64,000 bases of DNA from Mactromeris polynyma (GCA_032209605.1 JASFXZ010000029.1:1477001-1541000), one strand, 5' to 3'; shown: positions 11,993 to 23,320, counted from the stretch's first letter. Notes: a model not told the origin generated them from the sequence alone. Made by a program: numbers and translations.

Positions 11993-12543
11993 GTTTTGAG
12001 ATTCGCAGATATTCAGTCTTAATTAGTTTCCCACTCCAAATAATTGAATAACTCATACATTTAAACATATGGAAAAAGATAATGCATCAAAGAAGTCTCC
12101 CCACATAAATCTATCCTAACAAAACAACAATTAAAAGCTTATTGTATCGTGTCCTGGAACATTCTACCCTACTTTTGTCTCACAGCGAAATTCAAGCAAT
12201 CAAAATGGCGGACAATCCATCAATCTGGCAATCACTATCGATGCAGATTATATCTGTAAAACATTCTGTGTTTAGATTAAGTCCATTAGACGTCTGAGAT
12301 GTTTGAGATTCGCAGACATTCAATTTTAATTAATTTTCCACTTCAATTGATTGAATAATTAAACTCACATATGGAAATAGAGAAATCTGCCCACCTAAGC
12401 ATTCTATCCCATTTTTGTCTTTCTGAGAATTTCAAGCAACTTTTGCAGACAATTCATCAATCTGGCTAGCACTTGTGATGCTTCTAAAACAGGGTTACTG
12501 TTAAACATTCAGGTTTAGATTAGGAACATTAGACACCTGATGT
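11993..12543. repeat. Diverged tandem duplication (two units)
   Basis: Unit 1 (about 11993-12298) and unit 2 (about 12299-12543) share, in order, gagattcgcaga.attca, ccact..aat.gattgaataa, cacatatggaaa-like sequence, ccatttttgtct and attcatcaatctggc. They have drifted apart by many substitutions and deletions. No coding capacity is evident. Confidence 0.65.
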
Positions 12544-13639
12544 GAAGAGCAGTATCTTCTTTTTCCGACTCATCAGTTAATGTGTCCAATTAATTCTAAT
12601 ATTGATACCAATTTAATCCATGGCATGTGCATACATAAACAAAGTGTGAAAACACCGAGAAGGCGGCGCGTTGCTTCCCTTAGTGGGTGGAGATGTGTTT
12701 GTTCTCATTTTGTTCTCAAAATGAAATTTGTTGGAGAAAGTTTGCACAACAAAATGAAATGAAAAACTTGAAATTCATGCAAAGACAAATGGAAATAAAT
12801 TCAATATAACAAAAGTCTTCATTTTTCATATGTAATCTTGCTCGTTTACAGATCAAGACAATGTTACCTATCAGCCAAAGTGAATACACATGCAAACATA
12901 GTCAACAGCAACATGAACATACTGTTACAGTACAAATGTTCCTAGACCTCTATATAAATATATGTCTTACACCATTGCAAGCTCACTATAAAGAGAAATG
13001 TAAAAGCCATTCTGCCGGTGGCATGATTGTAATAAAATAAGTTAATGCCAAGTGAATTGTCTAGCTCATTTGTCAAATTATGGTTTCGACTTGGCAATTT
13101 AGTTGCGAGTTAGCATTTATGATTATTTTGGGTTTCTATTTTGCCTTCAGATATCGGTCAAATCGGCGTTTTTTCGTCTGTGCTCAATCCCATGTTCTTA
13201 CAAGTAACAGTTGAATGTCTCCCTCGCAAAATCATTCTCGTCAGATCTCGGATATTTAGTAAAAGAAAATAGCAAACTACTCCCGTATACGTCTTTAAAC
13301 AACCTACAAATGATTACGAACTCTTCAATATCCATACTGTTGGTAGTTTATTTCATGATGGTTTTTCTGATAACAGAAGCTCTGTATGCAGTATGAATTA
13401 ACTTTGATTATGGTTGTGAGACGTTGAATTTTGTAAAAAACAATTCGAAGAGATGAAAGTTCTATATTTCTGCATGCCACAAACATGGTGACATGGTTTT
13501 ACTGTATCGACAAGGGGAGGTAACTGTGCGTTGGAGAGGACCTTTGGTTTAGCTCGATCTCTTATAGTGGTTGTTTCACTTCTGAAAACGGGATCGGATG
13601 TTAGAAGTTCTTAACATTTAAGTTTACGTATTAATCAAT

Positions 13640-13964
13640 TTAAAGTAATATTATGCTCATTTTTTAGTTCATGTGTCTACCTTAACAAACATGAACAATA
13701 TATTTCGTATAGTAAAACATCAATAAATATGCATTAACAAACAATGAACTCATAATGTATTGATCTGTATTTGTTGAAGAAAGATGTTTTTAACTATCAG
13801 GCTATGTTATAAGTTTTGTATGTTAGTAATATGGTAAAACAATATATTTTCAATCGGTTATACATTGCAATGGTTTTTTAGACGTGTTTTAGCCAATGTA
13901 ACAACAATACTGGATGAAGCCAATTCAAACATTTTGTGTTCAGATGAGCCAGATACATCTTTAA
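13640..13964 (+). mobile_element. TTAA-flanked MITE, family C (copy C1)
   Basis: One of four copies in the window. It begins at ttaaagtaatattatgctca and ends at gagccagatacatctttaa, so TTAA is present at both ends. The internal block ggttatacattgcaatgg is shared with all other copies. TTAA target sites and short inverted ends are typical of piggyBac-type elements. No transposase is coded. Confidence 0.7.
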
Positions 13965-14004
13965 ATGTAATAGAACAAATTAGCAGCAACCTCTTAACCT
14001 AATA

Positions 14005-14193
14005 CAGTCAAACCTGTGTTAACGACCACCTGCGAACAATGACCACTATTGCAAAACCTGTCTGTAAAGACCACCAATTTTATCTCCCATCAGACCATTT
14101 TTAATGATATTTAATCTGTTAATAGAGACCACCTGTAAACAAAGACCACATTTTGCTGTTCCCATGGGTGGTCTTTACAGACAGGTTTGACTG
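14005..14193. mobile_element. TA-flanked palindromic MITE (Tc1/mariner/pogo type)
   Basis: The element runs from cagtcaaacctgtgttaac to gacaggtttgactg, with TA on both sides (14003-14004 and 14194-14195). Both halves carry ggtggtctttacagacagg or its complement, so the 189-bp element is largely a hairpin. TA duplications and CAGT ends fit the IS630-Tc1-mariner superfamily, and I infer a non-autonomous derivative. Confidence 0.8.
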
Positions 14194-14449
14194 TATACAT
14201 AATCTAAACCGAACGCAAATCATAAAAATCCCAGAAATCACAGAAATTCAGTTGCGATTTTTTTCATGAAATAATGATTTTCTCTCCGTATGATATTTCC
14301 TCCGTAGCTTTCTACGTAAGAAGATGAATATAAAGATTCAGCAAGCTAATTAAAACTATCATATATTGCTACAAATCCCACGCCATTGCAGGCGATGTTT
14401 CTACCGTTGGCTTTTTTGCTACGATTTGCAGTTCATTACAATTTCATCT

Positions 14450-14496
14450 TTGTTTGTATTTGCATTTATTTATCGTCGCCACCGGTTTCCCACATG
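14450..14496 (-). repeat. Second copy of the window-edge repeat
   Basis: Reverse complement of bases 1-45 (core ttatttatcgtcgccaccgg). It lies directly beside the SINE at 14500-14755. Confidence 0.55.
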
Positions 14497-14499
14497 GGC

Positions 14500-14755
14500 G
14501 ACGCCTCCAGAAGAATGTGAGTCATATTAATTTTTTGGAGGATAGTGCATGATACAGAAGATGCCACAGTTCCAGAAGCACCCCTGGTTCTTTTACGTGC
14601 TCGATGTAAAGCATCATACACGGGACATCGGTTTTTAAAGTCTCGTCCGAAAGACTGTTAGTACGGTCAGTGGTGGAGCGGGGAGTCGAACCTGCGATCC
14701 CAGTATTACAAGTCCAAGCGCGTTACCACTGGACTACGGATCCGCTACAACAATT
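14500..14755 (-). mobile_element. tRNA-derived SINE (minus strand)
   Basis: On the minus strand the head (14755 down to about 14672) resembles a tRNA with A box tagtccagtggtaacgcg and B box ggttcgactcc. The anticodon loop would read TGT, but the anticodon and acceptor stems pair poorly. The body contains ccgtgtatgatgctttacatc and cgagcacgtaaaagaacc, a SINE body type I recall as widespread in molluscs. Not a functional tRNA. Confidence 0.7.
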
Positions 14756-15270
14756 TCATCTGTCATATGATAGCTTTAGTATAGTTAATATAGTGTTGCA
14801 CCCATAAACATGTATAGAGCTAATTTTTGCTCTGTTTTCAGGATTCAGTCCAAAATGCTATCATAAATAAATAACCAGAAGTAAACCCGGTGTTTTTGTG
14901 GCGTTAACATCCTGTTTAGATATATAACATCGAACAAATATAATCGCTTGTCATGAGCAGTTGTACGTCACGATAAAACACGTCCTTAGGGCTTTGTCCG
15001 ATGTAGTTTGCTTATTCCTATTATACTTAATAGATTACTGGCCTTTGTTTCCAAGATGGCTTCGAACGTATGTCTGTGTCAGTTGTAGTTTAAAGGTCTT
15101 TGTCTTTTTTCTTGATCTAATCGATCTTTTTCCTAGGACAGAGCAAATGTTGTTTTCTCAGTAAACAGATATTACATTACTCACCATAAATTATAAGTAC
15201 ATAAAACATGGTATGTATATTTACTTATTATGCATTTAAATCAAATTTAATAAATATCTTAATATTTATG

Positions 15271-15429
15271 TTAATATTTCGCCTAAAAAGGCTTTATCAA
15301 AATTATGAAACTTTCTTTACAAACTTCATTATTATACTCCTAAATATTGTTTTATGCATTGTGTAAAGAAGATCATAATGTAAAGAAAGTTTCATAATTT
15401 TGATAAAGCCTTTTTAAAGGAAATATTAA
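15271..15429. mobile_element. Foldback element with 50-bp arms
   Basis: Arm 1 (15271-15320) contains ggctttatcaaaattatgaa. Arm 2 (15380-15429) is its reverse complement with only a few mismatches. The loop is about 59 bp. This is a small MITE or a perfect-stem hairpin. Near-identity of the arms suggests recent origin or gene conversion. Confidence 0.8.
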
Positions 15430-16147
15430 CAAAAATTTAAAACAGAGTGTATATTATTTGTCCCTAACATGAAATTACCAGAAATGAATTGTGTATGTAC
15501 AATTGTGACGCAGGTCGTAACGTTTGGAATATTTTATCTAGTATAAACATAGGGTTGCTGGTTCTTCTGCAAATACTAATTATTATTATAGCCAGTACAA
15601 AGTGTTGTGATGACGCATGTCTGCTTGTATAGGTGCTGATGTTAAATGTTACCACAGACGCCTAATCGAAAGTGTTATGCATTATGACTCGGATACTATT
15701 GAAAAGCGTTTACATTGTTCAGATAATTGGATTATATTTGGCGATTTAAAAAAGTTCATTGATGACATTCCGTAATGAATGGCGGATGATTTTCCGCGGT
15801 CTCCATAATATTTCAATAAGGCACGTATACTGGTTTGTTACGTAGAAAGCAATAACAAAGAGTGGTTTTATATACGTTGTAAGAACGTGCCTCATAATCG
15901 ATGTAAATTTGTTTTAATACATTTTAATACAGCACTCTGTTTTATGTGCGAAATTTGCACTAATTGTCCAATTTCCGTATCTATTAAATGTGCATCTTGG
16001 ATAAACAATTTTCCTTGCTGATGTCACTCAGCATTCGAATAAATGGTCTTACTTTCCACTATTTCAATATCCTGTGTGGTCGTGTGTCCACATTTGTAAT
16101 ATCACACCATACCGAGAGAGCGTATAAGTTGTTAAATGCTTTGTAAA

Positions 16148-16350
16148 TGAGCGCTGCTATGGGATGAACAACCTCTTCTGTAAGTGACATAATTTCAAGA
16201 AACATGTGATGTCACTATGTGCAAGCAGGAATTAATATTTACTCCATAATTATGGACACTTCGTTTTCATATTGCCATATGGGGCAAATATTGCTTTCTT
16301 GAAATGACGTCACTTAAAACAAGATGTTGGAAATCGTACAGCGGTTTAGC
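16148..16350 (+). mobile_element. Palindromic MITE, family A (copy A1)
   Basis: Begins tgagcgctgctatgggat and ends near atcgtacagcgg; the terminal gcgctca is eroded. The left arm is degenerate (gtgacataatttc) but the right arm keeps a perfect CRE-like gacgtca within gaaatgacgtcac. The centre contains catatggggcaaatattgc, shared with A2, A3 and A5. Confidence 0.8.
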
Positions 16351-17160
16351 CTTCATTTTGTTCCAAGTGTAAAGGAGCGTTTTATTGTTACAAATAAGTT
16401 AATCATTTTTCAAAAAAAAAATTAAACTATGGCCCAAGTATTCATATCAAATAATTGATATAGTTTTAGGGAATTGTGTTTGAGAATGAAAATATAGTTA
16501 TTTGTTTATAAATGTCACCATGCTGACGCGGACTATTCTTAGTTGCGTTATTAATGGCATGGAGTGTATTATTTCATTTCATAGAGATGTGAGTAAAAGT
16601 GGCAGTCCATTAGTAACAATGATATTAAATCCTTTATGATTTGTCCATAATTCAGTTAGGTAAAAGACAATCCACGTTCTATCATTATTTAATCATACAA
16701 TAAAGCATTTCCTCTGATAGAAAAATGGTAGTTTACTTTGATACATTTAACAAGTTATAATTTGAGAATCATATAAAAAAGAAATAGCATAACAGAACTA
16801 CATTTAGGCCGAAGATTGGCGACAGCGCCGTATAATGAACGTGTACAAACTTTGGTCTCAGAATTACATAATGAGTAGGTTGCTTTTCTCTATGGGTAAA
16901 CACGAGAACATTAACCTTGAACCACTCACTAATTGAATATCAATTGTTTAATTAATTAGTCAGTACCCGCAAACAGGTTCGTTTGAATGTGTGCCTAATA
17001 TTTACATTGATTGTCATAGAAGTTTGTAAACATTGTCAGTAACGGCATAATAACACTTGTTAAGGTAGAAAATTGAATGGTTTCTCTATTGGAATAGTTC
17101 AAACTATTCTATGATGGTATTTAATTATGTCAATAGGTATTTGTCCTCGAATAATGTCGG

Positions 17161-17692
17161 TCATATAAACAAATAAATAATCACAAAGTCAGTTCTTGAC
17201 CGTGTTCTGTATTTGATAATTTAAGGACTCTGTCATTCATATAAACAAATAAATAATCACAAAGTCAGTTCTTGATCGTGTTCTGTATTTGATAATTTAA
17301 GGACTCTGTCGTTCATATAAACAAATAAATAATCACAAGGTCAGTTCTTGACCGTGTTCTGTATTTGATAATTTAAGGACTCTGTCGTTCATATAAACAA
17401 ATAAATAATCACAAAGTCAGTTCTTGACCGTGTTCTGTATTTGATAATTTAAGGACTCTGTCGTTCATATAAACAAATAAATAATCACAAAGTCAGTTCT
17501 TGACCGTGCTCTGTATTTGATAATTTAAGGACTCTGTCGTTCATATAAACAAATAAATAATCACAAAGTCAGTTCTTGACCGTGTTCTGTATTTGATAAT
17601 TTAAGGACTCTGTCGTTCATATAAACAAATAAATAATCACAAAGTCAGTTCTTGACCGTGTTCTGTATTTGATAATTTAAGGACTTTGTCGT
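17161..17692. repeat. Minisatellite, 76-bp unit, 7 copies
   Basis: Seven head-to-tail units start at 17161, 17237, 17313, 17389, 17465, 17541 and 17617. Each contains aaacaaataaataatcac, cagttcttgaccgtgttc and aatttaaggactctgtc. Units are nearly identical (a handful of single changes), so the array is young or kept homogeneous. The last unit ends in sequence differing from the others (actttgtcgttcatta). Confidence 0.95.
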
Positions 17693-17975
17693 TCATTAAA
17701 TTACATTTACAATATGGGTGACTGGATAAACTATATGAAATACTTAAAAAGAAACGAATACACAGTAAACTAAAACAATAGTTTTAATCCAAATGAAACA
17801 AAACGGTCATTACTCAAACTTTATGACTAAACCAGGTAACAATACAATAGTATGATTAATTGAGAGGATTATGTGCAAGTTTTCATAGAGTTGGGTGACT
17901 TAAATGAAATATAGGTATCGACATACAATAGTCCAGACATCCATGTAGAAAAATTAATCTTAATACACATATTAC

Positions 17976-18282
17976 TTAAAGATGTAACTGGCTCATCTGA
18001 ATATAATTTTAATGGGCTTCACCCAGTAGTGTTGTTTGCCATGTATATCTGTTTAAAACAATATTGTTTAACCATATTACTAACAGACAAAAATAGTAAA
18101 AAACACCCGCTTGTTTTCTTTAAATTTTGTGATAATACAAAAGTCTTTTTTCGACAAATACAAAGAAAACATTATAACTATATTATGTGATAATGCATAT
18201 TTATTGAAGTTTGAACTAGATAAAGTGTATTTTTCATGTTTTGAAGGGAAACAAAAGAACGAATAAATGAGCATATCTTTAA
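17976..18282 (-). mobile_element. TTAA-flanked MITE, family C (copy C4, minus strand)
   Basis: The reverse complement reads ttaaagatatgctcattta to agttacatctttaa. It aligns with C1-C3 over most of its length, including the actttatctagtt.aaactt block. TTAA occurs at both ends (17976-17979 and 18279-18282). A 69-codon frame over it is accidental. Confidence 0.7.
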
Positions 18283-18421
18283 AATACACTTGTCAAACTA
18301 TCCATGTCCTTCAACAATTGAAACTTCAAGTTCACTACTTTACATGAGATCTTGCTAGCAATAGATATGGTTAACTATACTGGACATATTATTATAACTA
18401 TTTAGGTTACTCTTAACATAG

Positions 18422-18770
18422 TTTTGCTATTTGCATATCAGTGTTGTGTAAACCAATCAAATCTTACGTAAACCACTAAACCAACTTCTCTTCAACCGAA
18501 CGTTTGTAACCTTGAAGCGGATTGGTTAACCCTTCGATAAGGGGTACTCGTACGTTACCTTACCGAAATCCACTGATTATCGGTGAATTTTTGGATATGG
18601 AGTGACCAGCAACCGTAACATCTCGGCATGTTTTTACTTTTGCACAACACATCTTTCCCTTCAAATTGCGTCGACCATCTTTTCCCCAGATATTTCTTGT
18701 TTCTAGTTCTAGTGTAGTTTATCCTGTTACCTATATTGAAGCTGTGATGGAATGTCATTAATGACATAGT
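18422..18770 (+). repeat. Interspersed repeat family F (copy 1)
   Basis: A direct copy of 52577-52930. Landmarks are tttgcatatcagtgttgtgt, ggattggttaacc.ttcgat, gtacgttaccttaccgaaat and cttcaaattgcgtcgacca. Spacing and order agree throughout, though the copies have many substitutions. The class is unknown, and open frames over the two copies differ. Confidence 0.7.
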
Positions 18771-19910
18771 CCTAAAGTGGACAAGAAGTGAGCTACAAAA
18801 TCGTATGATTGATGGTTTTACTATTCGTAGTTTTTCTACGTTTTATGACATCGAATAATAGATAAAGTAATATCCATATGTTTAATGTTCAGGTTATCCA
18901 ATACCCTGATTGTAATCTTTGATATTGTATAAATCCATAAATATTAACGGATTTTAACCGTTTAAGAATGTCCATTTTTAACTTAACATGCACTTAGACT
19001 CAACATATGTCAATATAACATCTAGACAAACTAATAATTTTACCCAACCAAACAAAAACCGCACAAAAACCCAATAAAATCATGTAGCAATAAATTATAA
19101 TTAGATAATATGAAAACTAAGGCTATTAATTTTATAATTAAAATGTATGCCCGTTATTATTAACCATAGAGTTAATATCACAACTCTACATATTGCCCAT
19201 GTTTCAGTTGAAACGATATAGCGGAAAGAGCCCACACTTCCACAGTCAATATATGTATAGTGACGTGGAATTTAGTACTAAAGTACAAAAAAGTGCGTGC
19301 CAGTCATAAATAGCATATCTATTGGATGTTCCTTAACAGGCTGTAAGTAAATATCACGCCGACAAAAGCGTTTTGACATAATGCCATTTCAATATTTTTT
19401 CGCCGTTTTTCGGTTTGTCTGGAGTGAACATGGCTGAACGTCTACCCCTAGCACGCTACAGTTTTGTTATACTAGATATTGTTTCAAATGCTGTTTTCCG
19501 TATCAAGCTGTGTATCAATATATCGAACTGTTATAGCCAATGCTCTGTAAATAATTGAATGTTGATTATTTGGCACCGCGTGTAGTATCAATTATTTTGC
19601 AACATTAATATCAAGATATCTATAGAAAGGTTAATAGAAATTTAATGCTTTGTGCTCAATAATGAAATGTGGTATCAAGAAAAACCTGCTACCAATCGTA
19701 ATTGGTAGAATCAGACCAAGTACTGTCATCTTCAGTTTCGATATGGATACGGAGTTCAGTGCATGACCAAATTACAGTAATTAATTATTTACTTGTTTTA
19801 GTCTAATATCATGTGATTGATAGAATTAATAGTGAAAATTATTTCACTGTAATTTGTACGTGAATATCACTGGATATAATATATGTTACTTATGATCTTT
19901 CATATTATTT
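18771..19910. other. Upstream region of the GPCR exon
   Basis: AT-rich non-coding DNA. It ends in the splice acceptor of the receptor exon, so at least part of it is probably intron. I could not place the first, untranslated exon or a promoter. Confidence 0.4.
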
Positions 19911-19915
19911 TCTAG
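19899..19915 (+). promoter_or_regulatory. Probable splice acceptor before the GPCR exon
   Basis: ttcatattattttctag is pyrimidine-rich and ends in AG at 19914-19915. From here to the ATG at 19942 there is an in-frame TAA (19924-19926), so the coding sequence must start after the acceptor. This implies an upstream non-coding first exon. Confidence 0.6.
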
Positions 19916-19941
19916 GTTGCAACTAAGACAAGATAATTATA

Positions 19942-21351
19942 ATGAATGACTTTTACAATGTGACAGTTTGTGATGGCTTTCGAAACAGTTCGTTTTGTGA
20001 CCATACGACATACTTAATCCCAGCAGACGATGAAGAGGAGATATGGACAGCAGACGTGATACAGCGTGTTGCTTCCATAGTAACCATAATGGTGTTTACG
20101 TTCATAGGAAACTCCGCCATTATTTTGGTATTAACGTGTAGCAAATACCGGAAACGGAATAATCGTGTTAATATTTTTATAATCAATCTTGCTATTGGCG
20201 ACTTAACGGTGTGTTTTGTTACCATGACAACAGAAATAATGTTCGTGGCCTTCGGTGAATGGATTTTAGGTAAAGTGTGTTGTAAGTTGTTGACCTATAT
20301 TCAAGTGGTGACCTTGTCCAGCACAACGTTTATATTGACTGGTATGGGGTTCGATCGTTATATGGCTATATGTCGTCCATTACAATTCACAGCATCTAGC
20401 TCGCGTGCTAGAAAAATGATAATTGTATCATGGTGCCTTTCATTTCTTGTTTCCATTCCTCAATTGTTGATATTTGTACAAACCGTGGACGGTTTCCATG
20501 ACGATGAGACTCCAAAGTATGGCTGTCACAGTCGAGGTTACACGGCACAATGGCAACGGAAAACGTACATCACTTTTATGTCGTTTTATATTTTAGTATT
20601 TCCAAGTATTATTCTATCATTTTGTTATATAAATGTGGCAAGGGTAGTCTGGAAACAGGGCAAGTCGGACACGTATTTAGGTAGCAACAACGCTTCGATG
20701 CGGAAATTTATAGTGAATAAAGGAATCATATCACTAGCCAAAATGAAAACAGTGAAAATGACGTTCTGTATAATTCTAACGTTCATAGCATGCTGGACGC
20801 CGTACTTCGTGACCACCCTCTGTCACGTATACAGCAATGGAACGGTTTTTATACCAAACTCAGTGACAGCCTTTGCTGAAACGGTTGCTTTGTTACAAAG
20901 TGCTGTGAATCCTATCCTATACGGTATATTCAACTTAAAAATATTCAGAGGATTAATGGAAGTGTTCTGTCCTAACAGGCTTACCGGTAGTCGACCAAAT
21001 AGTTACGCTCGTTATCACAATGTGAATGGATTTTACCAGTCAGGAAGTGAAGACCGAAATCAAATACATTTGACATCACAGACGAAACGATTGGCATTAC
21101 GTTGCCATGACAAAATGTCGCACTCAGCTACGTCGAGCAGCGCCGGGTCAAAGGATAATCCGAAAAGTTCAACAGGGCGTGGTCCCGGAGGTTGTATTAT
21201 TGCAGAATCTAATATGAATGGTTTTAAACTGCGGGTGAGATTTATGTCTAAAGAACCAATCCACGTGCATGACCGACAAGGTCACTGTTTATATCCGGCA
21301 AATACTGCAGGGACCATAGAATGCGAGAAACAGATTGAGTGCACTATATAA
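19942..21351 (+). CDS. Rhodopsin-family neuropeptide GPCR (vasopressin/CCAP/NPS receptor-like)
   Basis: A complete 469-residue seven-helix receptor in one coding exon. The extracellular N-terminus has two N-glycosylation sequons (N6, N15). Approximate helices: TM1 42-66 (GN at 56-57), TM2 76-100 (LAIGD, D87), TM3 113-140, TM4 158-180, TM5 207-233, TM6 269-294 (CWTP 284-287), TM7 306-331 (NPILY 323-327). C113 or C114 can pair with C195 in extracellular loop 2. The DRY motif is at 138-140 (GFDRYMAICRPL). C343 after helix 8 is a likely palmitoylation site. The INLAIGDL and KMKTVKMTF..CWTPYF signatures place it in the vasopressin/oxytocin, CCAP and neuropeptide-S receptor group, which signal through G proteins at the plasma membrane. 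The exact ligand cannot be assigned. The start is fixed by an in-frame TAA at 19924 and an A at -3. A family A MITE begins 28 bp after the stop. Confidence 0.93.
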   Translation: MNDFYNVTVCDGFRNSSFCDHTTYLIPADDEEEIWTADVIQRVASIVTIMVFTFIGNSAIILVLTCSKYRKRNNRVNIFIINLAIGDLTVCFVTMTTEIMFVAFGEWILGKVCCKLLTYIQVVTLSSTTFILTGMGFDRYMAICRPLQFTASSSRARKMIIVSWCLSFLVSIPQLLIFVQTVDGFHDDETPKYGCHSRGYTAQWQRKTYITFMSFYILVFPSIILSFCYINVARVVWKQGKSDTYLGSNNASMRKFIVNKGIISLAKMKTVKMTFCIILTFIACWTPYFVTTLCHVYSNGTVFIPNSVTAFAETVALLQSAVNPILYGIFNLKIFRGLMEVFCPNRLTGSRPNSYARYHNVNGFYQSGSEDRNQIHLTSQTKRLALRCHDKMSHSATSSSAGSKDNPKSSTGRGPGGCIIAESNMNGFKLRVRFMSKEPIHVHDRQGHCLYPANTAGTIECEKQIECTI

Positions 21352-21379
21352 ATTGTCGAGCTATCTGCAAACGTTTATC

Positions 21380-21590
21380 TGAGCGCTGCTATGGGATTTA
21401 AAACATTTTCTGTAAGTGACGTCATTTCAAGAAAACGCATCGTGTGATGTCACTATTTCCAAGCAGGAAACAATATTTACTCCATATGGTCACTTTGTTT
21501 TTTTTATATTGCCCTATAGGGCAAATATTACTGTCAGTACATGGTGGCGTCACATATGTAGTTTTCTGGATATGACGTCGTAAACCGTAC
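21380..21590 (+). mobile_element. Palindromic MITE, family A (copy A2) in the GPCR 3' flank
   Basis: Starts tgagcgctgctatgggat 28 bp downstream of the receptor stop codon. It carries one perfect CRE octamer (gtaagtgacgtcatttc) and two one-base variants (tgatgtca, tgacgtcg). The right end is eroded after ggatatgacgtcg. If transcription runs to a polyadenylation signal further on (for example aataaa at 22445 or 22768), the MITE lies inside the 3' UTR and would fold into a stem. Confidence 0.8.
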
Positions 21591-22100
21591 GTATATATTA
21601 TTCTAATGATGCTACAATTGTTATCATATTCAATGGTTGTTTTATATGCATTTCGTTATTTGTAAATTAAATATATCATGTTACCAATGAAGTAATAAGC
21701 ACTCCGTAAAAGTTAGAAGTATTCCTATTATTAACCCCGATGACTTTTATTTTTCAACGAGTTATTTGCTTTTTGCATAATTATTTAATATATTTATACA
21801 AGTAGCAAGGAAGCGATATTCGGAAATACTGTCTGCAATTAATTAAAAATTTGTCTAAAGATATTCCAAGTTGTCTACAAGAACATGGTATTGTCCTTGT
21901 AATATCGCCGAAGATTTTATAGGAGTAAGCTAGACTTTTACTGAGCGAATATTGTTTCTAGAAATCTGCCATAAGTGTGGGTCTTATATTCACAGATAAA
22001 AAGAAAGGAAACATGTCAAACCGCATATTTTTAGTTAATTTAAACTTAATTGTTTTACATTGATTGAGAAACAAGTTCTTACAACTTCTACTGCTCACTC
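21591..22100. other. GPCR 3' flank, AT-rich
   Basis: No gene. A candidate 3' UTR stretch, with no strong polyadenylation hexamer before 22445. Confidence 0.4.
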
Positions 22101-22103
22101 TCG

Positions 22104-22228
22104 ATGGCTGCTTCCTGGCTACCTATCAGTACTCGTGCCTCATTCTTGGATTCAACGCAGGGTTCGAACTCACGACCTTCGAATCAGGTGTCTCGCTCTT
22201 TACCCCTCGACCACTGTACCTCCCTTTT
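22104..22228 (-). mobile_element. tRNA-like SINE head (minus strand)
   Basis: On the minus strand, gggaggtacagtggtcga begins a tRNA-like segment. The B box, gagttcgaaccctgcg, is followed by a body down to about 22100. The D-arm and acceptor stem are irregular. A fragment of a tRNA-derived retroposon is the best reading. The 97-codon + strand frame over it is not a gene. Confidence 0.55.
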
Positions 22229-22790
22229 TTCTATTATAATTAATTGGACAGGCATTCAAAAATGTTCATCACTCTTCGGGCTCCATCGCCGTATTCGGCA
22301 AATTGGTGGTGATTGTTTTATTCTTTTGATCGTCGATATTTACATTTTGCCGAAAATAACTTACGGATTTGTACGAATATTTGTGATAGCCCACTAAATA
22401 CCCGGTACTCTCGGACAAAAATCTATCATCTTATTTCCTAAACAAATAAAAGTTACACCACAGGAAGGAGAAAACAATTCAAACGAATTGCAATATATTT
22501 CGAATTTATTTGGTTTGAATAATATTTATTATCTTATATTGGAAAACGTTTTGTCTCAAATAACATAGCTCAGAAACACATTCCACATGTACATTATTTT
22601 CAGTTACGTGATTCATGCGATTTATTGTAAACGTGTATTGCTTTTTGAATGTTTAATGACATTTTATTTTTGTTATACATGTGATGTGTGGTATATTTTG
22701 TATCAAACAATTAAATATTTGAGAAAATAGAAACTAGATCACATGTTTGTATCCTGAATATATTTGTAATAAAGTCATGTTTGTAGAACA
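22229..22790. other. Intergenic DNA
   Basis: AT-rich, with candidate polyadenylation hexamers (aataaa at 22445 and 22768). No gene. Confidence 0.4.
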
Positions 22791-22793
22791 CGA

Positions 22794-22862
22794 AAAATCG
22801 GTCAATGGCGCTTCGGATTGCCGGACCGTTATGCTTACCACTACACCACAGTGACCTGACGT
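22794..22862 (-). mobile_element. tRNA-like fragment with A box (minus strand)
   Basis: The minus strand reads gtcactgtggtgtagtggta agc, an A-box-like 5' tRNA half, and then diverges with no B box. Likely a truncated SINE head. Confidence 0.35.
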
Positions 22863-23320
22863 CATTTTCGTGTAAAGCTGCCTGATAGTTGCCTCTCTTG
22901 ACTCAATACACAATCTTACTTGTTGTTGTTACACAGTTTACGAAACAATTAAAGGAACTTCGAACCCTTCATTGGTACGGCAGTATAAGTAACTGTCTGT
23001 CGAAGAATTGATTTTAGAAAATGTTTCTACAGTCATAAAGAAAAACATCCACACTAGCACTGGGTCCTGAATCGTCATCTAGAATAAAATCGAATCTACA
23101 AATGCTTACATATCAAACAAGCTACAATTCATTTATTCATTACGAAATATTCCTTATTTATATTTTGTTATAATGAAAATATAACCATGATTATGTCACT
23201 TTCATAGAGCGTTAGTTATGCTCAAAATGTATATGGAATCGAATCGGAGAAATAAGAAAACAAACGTCTGTAAAGCTTACTTTCATTGTATTAAATCTAA
23301 AACAATTGACTGCAAAATGT

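Noticed and set aside
14672..14755. A tRNA-Thr (anticodon TGT) gene on the minus strand
   Set aside because: The boxes are present but the acceptor and anticodon stems pair poorly, and a SINE body follows directly.
17161..17692. CRISPR-like or origin iterons
   Set aside because: Units are contiguous 76-bp repeats with no spacers; a eukaryotic minisatellite explains them.
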